Below are positions 35,374 to 42,831 of a stretch of DNA of 64,000 bases, piece after piece; position 1 is the first letter of the stretch; every line of letters begins with the position of its first letter. The translations under genes were made by a program, and so were the position numbers. This DNA is from Lonepinella sp042468235. Its GTDB lineage: Bacteria; Pseudomonadota; Gammaproteobacteria; Enterobacterales; Pasteurellaceae. Under the pieces are notes generated by a model. It saw only the letters and a program-made list of their open reading frames with translations, did not search any database and was not told the DNA's origin. The stretch is from positions 1,798,001 through 1,862,000 of the forward strand of contig NZ_CP170386.1 of the NCBI RefSeq assembly GCF_042468235.1. Direction: 5' to 3'.

Positions 35374-35450
35374 CCGTAGTGGTGGACCGATGTGTCCGCT
35401 CGTTAAAAACGGAGTGGAATTTTAGGGAGGACACATTAGCCCGTCCCGAC
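35374..35450 (+). repeat. MITE-like element with inverted ends between ilvM and ilvD
   Basis: 77 bp whose two ends read alike in opposite orientation. The left end contains GGTGGACCG-ATGTGTCC-GC and the complement of the right end contains GGGACGGGCTA-ATGTGTCC-TCC. The ATGTGTCC (35390-35397) and GGACACAT (35429-35436) arms pair perfectly, and outer bases extend an imperfect stem. It has no coding content. Confidence 0.6.
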
Positions 35451-35493
35451 AAATTTTAAATTAGCAGTAAAATTATTTTTGGAGAGATTATCT

Positions 35494-37329
35494 ATGCCTA
35501 AATTACGTTCAGCGACTTCAACACAGGGTCGCAATATGGCAGGCGCACGTTCCTTATGGCGTGCTACTGGTATGAAAGAGGGCGATTTCGGTAAACCGAT
35601 TATTGCTGTGGTTAATTCCTTTACCCAGTTTGTCCCCGGTCATGTGCATTTAAAAGATTTAGGGCAATTAGTGGCGGCAGAAATTGAAAAAGCAGGTGGG
35701 GTGGCGAAAGAATTTAATACTATTGCGGTAGATGATGGCATCGCAATGGGACATGGCGGTATGCTATATTCGTTGCCAAGCCGCGATTTAATTGCCGACA
35801 GCGTAGAATATATGGTGAACGCTCACTGTGCCGATGCCATGGTGTGTATTTCTAACTGCGACAAAATCACCCCAGGGATGTTAATGGCTGCCATGCGGTT
35901 AAATATCCCTGCGATTTTTGTGTCTGGCGGTCCAATGGAAGCAGGAAAAACCAAATTATCTGATCAATTAATTCGTTTGGACTTAGTAGATGCGATGATC
36001 GAAGCCGCTGATCCAAATGTCAGTGATGAGCGTATTGATGCCATTGAACGTAGTGCCTGCCCAACCTGTGGATCTTGTTCAGGTATGTTCACGGCGAACT
36101 CCATGAACTGTTTAACCGAAGCACTCGGTTTGAGTTTACCTGGGAATGGCTCTTGTTTGGCGACTCACGCTGACCGTAAGGAATTATTCTTAAAAGCAGG
36201 TCGTCAAATTGTGGAGCTATGCAAACGTTATTATGAACAAGATGATGAAAGCGTTCTGCCACGTTCCATTGCTACCTTTGATGCCTTTGAAAACGCCATG
36301 AGTTTAGATATTGCCATGGGTGGATCCAGTAATACGGTGTTACATTTATTAGCCACTGCACAAGAAGCAGGGGTAGATTTTACTATGGCGGATATTGACC
36401 GTCTTTCTCGCAAGGTGCCTTGTTTAAGCAAGATTGCTCCGAATACCAATAAATACCACATGGAAGACGTACATCGTGCTGGCGGTATTATGGGCTTAGT
36501 GGGTGAATTAGATCGTGCAGGTTTAATTCATCGGCACACTAACACGGTGTTAGGTTTAACCCTTGAAGAACAGCTTAATCAATATGATATTATCCGCAAC
36601 CGTGATCCTGAATTATTAAAATTCTATCGAGCAGGACCTGCGGGTATTCGTACTACACAGGCTTTTTCACAAAATTGCCGTTGGGACAGCGTAGATGATG
36701 ACCGTGAAAATGGTTGTATTCGAAACAAAGAACATGCCATTACTAAAGAAGGTGGCTTGGCGGTATTGTTCGGTAATATTGCTCAAGATGGTTGTATTGT
36801 CAAAACTGCTGGTGTCGATGAGTCTATTTGGAATTTCACGGGCGAAGCCATTGTATTTGAAAGCCAAGAAGATGCGGTAGCAGGCATTTTAGGCGGTAAA
36901 GTCAAAGCAGGGTATATTGTGATTATTCGTTACGAAGGTCCAAAAGGTGGACCAGGTATGCAAGAAATGCTTTATCCAACCAGCTATTTAAAATCCATGG
37001 GCTTAGGTAAAGCCTGTGCCTTATTAACTGACGGACGTTTTTCTGGTGGCACATCAGGTTTATCTATTGGTCACTGTTCTCCAGAAGCCGCATCAGGTGG
37101 TGCGATTGGTTTAGTGCGTGACGGCGATAAGATTGAAATTGATATTCCCAATCGGGGAATTCATTTATTGGTCTCTGATGAAGAACTCGCCCAACGCCGT
37201 GCGGAACAAGATGTTAAAGGCTGGCAACCAGCCAACCGTGAACGTGAAGTGTCTTTTGCCTTAAAAGTATTCGGGCATTTCGCCACATCGGCGGATAAAG
37301 GTGCGGTGCGAGATAAAAGTAAATTATAA
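35494..37329 (+). CDS. ilvD: Dihydroxy-acid dehydratase
   Basis: About 611 residues from the ATG at 35494, preceded by GGAGAG; an in-frame start five codons earlier is ignored because homologues begin MPK.RSAT.T.GRNMAGAR. An iron-sulfur dehydratase for valine and isoleucine synthesis. Cluster and metal motifs are ISNCDKITPGM near 120 and ERSACPTCGSCSGMFTANSMN near 191. The C-terminal TDGRFSGGTSGLSIGH is conserved. ilvE, present between ilvM and ilvD in E. coli, is absent. Confidence 0.97.
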   Translation: MPKLRSATSTQGRNMAGARSLWRATGMKEGDFGKPIIAVVNSFTQFVPGHVHLKDLGQLVAAEIEKAGGVAKEFNTIAVDDGIAMGHGGMLYSLPSRDLIADSVEYMVNAHCADAMVCISNCDKITPGMLMAAMRLNIPAIFVSGGPMEAGKTKLSDQLIRLDLVDAMIEAADPNVSDERIDAIERSACPTCGSCSGMFTANSMNCLTEALGLSLPGNGSCLATHADRKELFLKAGRQIVELCKRYYEQDDESVLPRSIATFDAFENAMSLDIAMGGSSNTVLHLLATAQEAGVDFTMADIDRLSRKVPCLSKIAPNTNKYHMEDVHRAGGIMGLVGELDRAGLIHRHTNTVLGLTLEEQLNQYDIIRNRDPELLKFYRAGPAGIRTTQAFSQNCRWDSVDDDRENGCIRNKEHAITKEGGLAVLFGNIAQDGCIVKTAGVDESIWNFTGEAIVFESQEDAVAGILGGKVKAGYIVIIRYEGPKGGPGMQEMLYPTSYLKSMGLGKACALLTDGRFSGGTSGLSIGHCSPEAASGGAIGLVRDGDKIEIDIPNRGIHLLVSDEELAQRRAEQDVKGWQPANREREVSFALKVFGHFATSADKGAVRDKSKL

Positions 37330-37348
37330 GTAAAACTGCGGTGAAAAA

Positions 37349-38890
37349 ATGACAAATAATTTATCTCACCAGCCTACTGGTGCAGAATATTTAAGAGCAG
37401 TACTCAGCTCAAAAGTGTATGAATTAGCTCAAGTTACCCCATTGCAAGCGATGCCAAAATTATCGGAGCGTTTGGCGAATCATATTCTGGTGAAACGTGA
37501 AGATCGTCAGCCTGTGCATAGCTTCAAATTGCGTGGTGCTTATGCCATGATTGCGGGTTTAACCGATGCACAAAAATCCGCTGGCGTGATTGCTGCTTCT
37601 GCTGGCAACCATGCTCAAGGTGTCGCATTATCTGCCCAACATTTAGGTCTAAAAGCCTTAATTGTAATGCCACAAAATACACCGTCAATAAAGGTTGATG
37701 CAGTGCGTGGTTTTGGTGGCGAAGTGTTATTACACGGTGCCAATTTTGACGAAGCCAAAGCCAAAGCTATTGAGCTTTCAGAAACCAAGCAAATGACCTT
37801 TATTCCCCCTTTCGATCACCCCGCCGTGATCGCAGGGCAAGGTTCATTAGCCATGGAATTATTACAGCAAAACAGTAAAATTGACCGTATTTTTGTCCCT
37901 GTTGGCGGTGGCGGTTTAGTGGCTGGAATCGCGGTGTTAATTAAGCAACTTTTACCTGAAATTAAAGTCATCGGTGTCGAAAGTAAAGACAGTGCTTGTT
38001 TATATGCTGCATTAAAATCGGGTGAGCCAACGGACTTAGAGCGTGTCGGTTTATTTGCCGATGGTGTGGCTGTCAAACGTATTGGTGATGAAACCTTCCG
38101 CATTTGTCAGCAATATCTTGATGATGTGGTACTAGTGAACGGCGATGAAATTTGTGCTGCTATGAAAGATATGTTTGAAAATGTCCGTGCCGTGTCTGAA
38201 CCCTCTGGAGCATTGTCGTTAGCTGGTTTGAAAAAATACGTTAAACAACATAATATTCAAGGCGAAACCCTCGTGAATATTTTGTCTGGGGCAAATTTAA
38301 ATTTCCATACCTTACGTTATGTGTCTGAACGTTGTGAGATCGGCGAAAAACAAGAAGCCTTGTTTGCCGTCACCATTCCAGAACAACAGGGCAGTTTCTT
38401 GAAATTCTGTCAAATACTCGGACAAAATCCCGTAACAGAATTTAATTATCGTTATGCAGATGAAAAACAGGCGTGTATTTTTGTCGGTGTGCGTATTACG
38501 GGTGAACAGGAAAAACAAGCGATACTCAAACAGCTCCGTGATAATGGTTACAATGTGCAAGACTTATCCGATGATGAAATTGCCAAAACCCATATTCGTT
38601 ATATGATCGGTGGGCGTTCAAGTAGCCAGTTAAACGAACGTTTATATAGTTTTGAATTTCCTGAACAAAAAGGGGCATTGATAAATTTCTTAGCCACCTT
38701 AAACACTACCAATACCAATATTTCACTGTTCCATTATCGCGCCCATGGTGCAGATTATGGTAATGTGTTAGCTGGTTTCCAAGTGGCAGAAGCCGATATA
38801 TCTGCTTTTACACAGCAACTGGAAAAAATCGGTTATACCTATCAAGATGTTACCGATAGTGTGGCTTATCGGTATTTTTTGGTAGGGTAA
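37349..38890 (+). CDS. ilvA: Threonine deaminase (biosynthetic)
   Basis: A 513-residue PLP enzyme making 2-oxobutyrate for isoleucine. The PLP lysine lies in VHSFKLRGAYAM near 56-61, and the phosphate-binding GGGGL is near 188. Two ACT-like C-terminal regulatory domains (about 325-410 and 420-513) predict feedback control by isoleucine. Last gene of ilvGMDA; its terminator is interrupted by an insertion sequence. Confidence 0.96.
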   Translation: MTNNLSHQPTGAEYLRAVLSSKVYELAQVTPLQAMPKLSERLANHILVKREDRQPVHSFKLRGAYAMIAGLTDAQKSAGVIAASAGNHAQGVALSAQHLGLKALIVMPQNTPSIKVDAVRGFGGEVLLHGANFDEAKAKAIELSETKQMTFIPPFDHPAVIAGQGSLAMELLQQNSKIDRIFVPVGGGGLVAGIAVLIKQLLPEIKVIGVESKDSACLYAALKSGEPTDLERVGLFADGVAVKRIGDETFRICQQYLDDVVLVNGDEICAAMKDMFENVRAVSEPSGALSLAGLKKYVKQHNIQGETLVNILSGANLNFHTLRYVSERCEIGEKQEALFAVTIPEQQGSFLKFCQILGQNPVTEFNYRYADEKQACIFVGVRITGEQEKQAILKQLRDNGYNVQDLSDDEIAKTHIRYMIGGRSSSQLNERLYSFEFPEQKGALINFLATLNTTNTNISLFHYRAHGADYGNVLAGFQVAEADISAFTQQLEKIGYTYQDVTDSVAYRYFLVG

Positions 38891-38999
38891 AATTTACTGA
38901 AAAAATACCGCACTTTGTATAGATATTGTAAAAAACCACGCTGAATTGATCTGCCCCCCAAAAGTTGGACACCAACCACTGATTAAAGGGCAGATTTTT

Positions 39000-39515
39000 A
39001 TGACTAAATATCACGCACAATTCAAATTTGAAGTGATTCAGTTCCATCTGAATACTTCTCATTCTTTAACCAAAACAAGTCAGCATTTCCAAATTCCAGT
39101 GTCAATCATAAAAGATTGGCTCGCTAAATATACGCATTCAGGCACGTCTGCATTGCATAATCAGTCCACTTGGAAACAATATACTGCAGATGAAAAATTC
39201 CATATCATCACGCCTGTATTATCGGGTGAAATGAGCATCCGAGAAGCAGCTTTAAAGGCGAATCTTCCCACTCACAGTGTAGTGGTAAATTGGTTGAAAC
39301 GTTTTAAAGAACAAGGTATAACAGGACTTGAACCCAAACCTAAAGGACGAAAAGCGATGAAAACATTGATTAAACCTAAAAAAACGAAAGCGCCACAAAC
39401 AGAGCTTGAAAAATTACAAGCGGAAAACTATCGCTTAAAATTGGAGAATATCTATCTAAAAAAGCTGGCGGAGCTAGAACAAAAAGAGAAAAAGCGAAAA
39501 TCATCAATGAGTTAA
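39000..39515 (+). CDS. IS3-family OrfA (helix-turn-helix)
   Basis: 171 residues from the ATG at 39000. Two helix-turn-helix units (about 10-45 SLTKTSQHFQIPVSIIKDWLAKY and 70-105 SIREAALKANLPTHSVVVNWLKRF) are followed by a lysine-rich linker and a leucine-zipper-like helix (TELEKLQAENYRLKLENIYLKKLAELEQ). It binds the IS ends. A run of AAA/AAG codons near 39483-39494 precedes the stop, where a -1 frameshift would fuse it to OrfB; it is not a perfect A AAA AAG heptamer. Confidence 0.9.
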   Translation: MTKYHAQFKFEVIQFHLNTSHSLTKTSQHFQIPVSIIKDWLAKYTHSGTSALHNQSTWKQYTADEKFHIITPVLSGEMSIREAALKANLPTHSVVVNWLKRFKEQGITGLEPKPKGRKAMKTLIKPKKTKAPQTELEKLQAENYRLKLENIYLKKLAELEQKEKKRKSSMS

Positions 39516-39520
39516 GAGAG

Positions 39521-40336
39521 TTGGGGTCATTAGATATTTTGCTGGATATTGCCCAACTGGCTCGGAGTACTTTCTACGATAATCTGAACAAGCCAGATAA
39601 TCCCGATAAGGCTTTAAAAGCAAAAATTAAACGTATTTTTATCAAAAATGAAGGACGTTATGGTTATCGCCGAATCACATTAGCCTTGCGTAAAAAAAGA
39701 ATTGTCGTCAATCATAAAAAAGTCGCAAAATTGATGAAAGAACTGGGTTTAAAAGGGGAAAGAAAGCCAAAACGTAAATATCAAAGTTATCAAGGAAATA
39801 TTGGGAAAATCGCCCCAAATCTACTTGAACGCAACTTTACGGCAAGCAAACCCAATGAAAAATGGGGAACGGATATTAGCGAGTTTAAATGCCGTAATGA
39901 AAAGCTCTATCTCGCGCCGATTAAGGACTTCTACAATGGTGAAATCATCGCTTATGACCTGAGCCGTAGCCCTAATTGGGCACAAATAGACAGAATGCTA
40001 GAGCAAGCCGTTAAAAAACTCAAACCTGAAGATAAGCCTATCTTACATTCAGACCAAGGTTGGCAATATCAACATCTTAGCTATCGTAAACGATTAGAAA
40101 AGCATAATATTTTGCAAAGTATGAGCCAAAAAGGTAACTGTATTGATAATGCAGCAACGGAAAGTTTTTTTGGACGATTAAAAGAAGAATGTTATTATGG
40201 CAAGCAGTTTGAAAGTATTGAGCAACTGGAGCAAACTATCCACGATTATATTGCTTACTACAATAACGAACGCATCCAAACTAAATTAAAAGGACTAAGC
40301 CCTGTGCAATACAGAACTCAGTCCTTAAATACTTAA
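39521..40336 (+). CDS. IS3-family OrfB transposase (DDE integrase core)
   Basis: 271 residues counted from TTG at 39521. The frame is open further upstream (AKIINELRELGSL), consistent with expression as an OrfAB fusion by -1 frameshifting. The N-terminal HTH_21 part (YGYRRITLALRKKRIVVNHKKVAKLM) is followed by the rve core. The catalytic triad lies in WGTDISEF, LHSDQGWQYQ and TESFFGRLKEECYYG. Intact. Confidence 0.92.
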   Translation: MGSLDILLDIAQLARSTFYDNLNKPDNPDKALKAKIKRIFIKNEGRYGYRRITLALRKKRIVVNHKKVAKLMKELGLKGERKPKRKYQSYQGNIGKIAPNLLERNFTASKPNEKWGTDISEFKCRNEKLYLAPIKDFYNGEIIAYDLSRSPNWAQIDRMLEQAVKKLKPEDKPILHSDQGWQYQHLSYRKRLEKHNILQSMSQKGNCIDNAATESFFGRLKEECYYGKQFESIEQLEQTIHDYIAYYNNERIQTKLKGLSPVQYRTQSLNT

Positions 40337-40400
40337 ACTAAACCGTCCAATTTTTGGGGTTCAGATCAAATAGCGTGGTTTTTATATAACGGTAACACAA

Positions 40401-42557
40401 TTAGAAACTATATTTTGCTGTTACGTAATAAGCTCGACCCGGTTCGTTATAAGAATTAGCACCTTGATTACTGCGGTAAATCCGTTTATCAAACATATTG
40501 GTCACCCCTACACGCAAGCTCAATGCTTTGTTCCAGTTGAAACCGACGTTTGCACCAAAAATCGCATAACTGCCGAGTTCTGTTTCGTTCCAGTTGCGTG
40601 TGTCGTTATTAATTTCTTTGTTAGAACGTGGTTTTTGGCGACCGTATTGGGTGTAAGTCAAGTTAGTATCCCACATATCATTAATGATCCAATTCAAGCT
40701 AGAATTGATGGTATATTTAGGAATCACAGAAAGTGGATTGCCTGTTGCTTTGTTTTTGGATTCAATCATGTAAGTGAAGTTATTAACTAACTGCAATTTA
40801 TTTTCAATCAATGGCAGAGTTAAATTCCCCTCTAAACCAGATACCACCGCTTTTTTCACGTTTTCCCAACGATAAATATTTCTCCCCGAACTCGTTTGAC
40901 CTTCTACAGTAGTACCAGCTACGATTTTGTTACGATAATCATTATGGAAATAAGCCAAAGAAGCAGAAAGTGCATTATGCTGATATTCTAATCCAATTTC
41001 TTTGTTCCAACTGGTTTCGGGTTTAAGATTATCATTACCTAACATGGCACAATTAACAAAACCATCAGCAACCGGGCAACCATAACCATAGCTTGTAATC
41101 ATATAGTTTGAGTTGCTTTGGTAAAGGTTTGGTGCTTTATAGGCTCGAGCAATCCCCCCTTTCACTTTCCACGCATCGGTAAAGTTATGAGCAAAGTTGA
41201 CACCACCACTGACATTTGAACCTGAATGATCGTTATAATCATAACGAATTGCAGGAGTTAAGAATGTACTGTCAGCAAGGGCAATATTATCTTCTACAAA
41301 GATAGCCCATTCTTTTTGGCTAATATTTGATGGTCGGGTATTACTGAAACCATTATATGTTTCTCCCGAGTTTAATGTATTTTTCAATGAGTTTGCATCA
41401 TCTAGGCTAGAATGGGTAAATTCTGCTCCAACAGTCAACATTTGCTCGAATCTAACAGTAAATGGGATGTGGAATTCAGTCCCTACATGAGTATTTTTAA
41501 GCACACTATCTGAGAAATCTGTTGAATCGTAAGACCCCTCCACACGACCTGTTAAATATTCGCTCATACGGCTATTGGTGGTTCTATCCCAACTTACATA
41601 AGTTTCGCTATCACCCCAACTATATTTCCCTGTGTGGGTTAGGGAATAAGATTGACGATATAAACGTGCTGTCTCTGAGCCGATCAGCTTATTAATTAAA
41701 GCCGAACTCGTGCTAGTGATTGCGCTCGTTTGCGTATCACCACCATAAATATTACCTTGACGGCTGTAACTGGCATCAAAGCGAAGTTGATGATCTTGGT
41801 TAATTTTCCAATCTAAACGACCTGAAATATCTTTATTACGTACACCCTCACGTCCAGCAATCAGCGTATTACTGCCGTTGTTAGCTGCATTAATATCCAC
41901 GGCATCGGCTTCGGTTTTGTTGTAGTTACCATATAAACGGAAATTTAATACATCACTAATAATCGGACCGCTTAAATTAAAGCCAACTCGATTGGTGGCG
42001 CCCTCTTTGCTATCTTCTGGCTGATTGGTGTAATAGGTGACACTACCCGTTAATTTATCTGTGGTAGGTTTGGTTTTAATATTCACCACCCCACCCATAG
42101 CACCGGAACCATAGCGAGCGGCGGCAGGGCCACGTAAGACTTCAATCGAGTCAATCGCTTCTACTGGCACCCAGTTGCTATCGCCACGCGTATTACGTTC
42201 ACCAGAGCGTCCCATCCGTTCCGCTTGACGAGAAGTCACGGGTTTACCATCAATTAAAATCAAGGTATTTTCTGGTCCCATACCTCGTAAGTCGATTTGG
42301 CGTTTGTTACCACGGTTTGATGTAGCGGAGTTACCTGTTAGATTCACACCAGGCATAGTTCGCAAAATTTCTGAAATATCATTTTGTATAGGACGTTTGT
42401 CTAATTGTCCAGAAGAAATAATTGACACACCCAAAGACTGCTTCACTTGATCTTCCGCAGTCACAGTAATTTGCTCTAATTGTTCAACAGCAAAGGCATT
42501 TGCTGCACCTAAAACACTCAATATAGCAAGTGCCAGTTTGGTCTTGTTGGTTTTCAT
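40401..42557 (-). CDS. FepA-like TonB-dependent ferric siderophore receptor
   Basis: A 718-residue outer-membrane receptor. The signal peptide (MKTNKTKLALAILSVLGAANAFA) is followed by a TonB-box-like EQITVTA, the plug domain with IDLRGMGPENTLILIDGKPVTS (about 86-107) and a 22-strand barrel ending in YYVTAKYSF. The plug signature and length match catecholate receptors such as FepA, BfeA and PfeA. No siderophore synthesis or ABC genes are adjacent. A Fur-like box lies upstream. Confidence 0.88.
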   Translation of the reverse strand: MKTNKTKLALAILSVLGAANAFAVEQLEQITVTAEDQVKQSLGVSIISSGQLDKRPIQNDISEILRTMPGVNLTGNSATSNRGNKRQIDLRGMGPENTLILIDGKPVTSRQAERMGRSGERNTRGDSNWVPVEAIDSIEVLRGPAAARYGSGAMGGVVNIKTKPTTDKLTGSVTYYTNQPEDSKEGATNRVGFNLSGPIISDVLNFRLYGNYNKTEADAVDINAANNGSNTLIAGREGVRNKDISGRLDWKINQDHQLRFDASYSRQGNIYGGDTQTSAITSTSSALINKLIGSETARLYRQSYSLTHTGKYSWGDSETYVSWDRTTNSRMSEYLTGRVEGSYDSTDFSDSVLKNTHVGTEFHIPFTVRFEQMLTVGAEFTHSSLDDANSLKNTLNSGETYNGFSNTRPSNISQKEWAIFVEDNIALADSTFLTPAIRYDYNDHSGSNVSGGVNFAHNFTDAWKVKGGIARAYKAPNLYQSNSNYMITSYGYGCPVADGFVNCAMLGNDNLKPETSWNKEIGLEYQHNALSASLAYFHNDYRNKIVAGTTVEGQTSSGRNIYRWENVKKAVVSGLEGNLTLPLIENKLQLVNNFTYMIESKNKATGNPLSVIPKYTINSSLNWIINDMWDTNLTYTQYGRQKPRSNKEINNDTRNWNETELGSYAIFGANVGFNWNKALSLRVGVTNMFDKRIYRSNQGANSYNEPGRAYYVTAKYSF

Positions 42558-42579
42558 ATTAGTTCCTCTTTTTGTGAAG

Positions 42580-42598
42580 AAAAATAATTATCGTTTTT
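42580..42598 (-). promoter_or_regulatory. Candidate Fur box upstream of the FepA-like receptor
   Basis: AAAAATAATTATCGTTTTT, 23 bp before the receptor start codon, resembles overlapping Fur hexamers (ATAATTATC core). Iron repression is expected for this class. It is not a full consensus match. Confidence 0.45.
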
Positions 42599-42717
42599 GC
42601 GGAGTAAAAGTCAACAAAATTTTACTCCAAAATAGAATAACTTCTCGTTATAAGAAAGTTTCTTAGGGAATAAAGAGAAAAGAGAGATAAAATATAATGT
42701 GAAAATCAACGATAAAA

Positions 42718-42815
42718 TACCCCGTACTTTCATACAGGGCTAAGCATTATTACACCATGTTGTGGCTATGCCAAAAAAAGATGCGGAGCATCGTTATTTG
42801 AATCCCCCCGTATGA
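42718..42815 (-). repeat. Intergenic multi-hairpin repeat, copy 2
   Basis: Partner of 21245-21345, with the same order: CCCCGTA/TACAGGG hairpin, taagcattatta, tgttgtggcta, then aaaGATGCGGAGCATCgtta (42780-42792). On the minus strand GATGCtccGCATC plus a T run ends 40 bases after the lptD stop, so it can terminate lptD. Confidence 0.75.
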
Positions 42816-42831
42816 GAGTATAAACCACTCA

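Larger units (their letters stand above)
38947..40368 (+). mobile_element. IS3-family (IS150-like) insertion sequence, complete
   Basis: 1422 bp bounded by imperfect inverted repeats. The left end begins TGATCTGCCCCCCAAAAGTT, and the complement of the right end begins TGATCTGAACCCCAAAAATT. The target duplication AAT is at 38944-38946 and 40369-40371. Two overlapping-phase ORFs encode an HTH protein and a DDE transposase. Both look intact, so the element may be active. Confidence 0.92.
38931..40383 (+). terminator. ilvA bidirectional terminator split by an insertion sequence
   Basis: AAAAACCACGCT (38931-38942) and AGCGTGGTTTTT (40372-40383) are perfect complements separated by the IS. Removing the IS and one AAT duplicate restores a 12-bp stem with a GAAT loop flanked by A and T runs. 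This is a textbook terminator for both ilvA and the convergent receptor gene. Confidence 0.88.

Noticed and set aside
42645..42668. AAGAAA-G-TTTCTT palindrome upstream of the FepA-like receptor
   Set aside because: It is short and AT-rich with no recognised factor. The Fur-like box nearer the gene is a better regulatory candidate.
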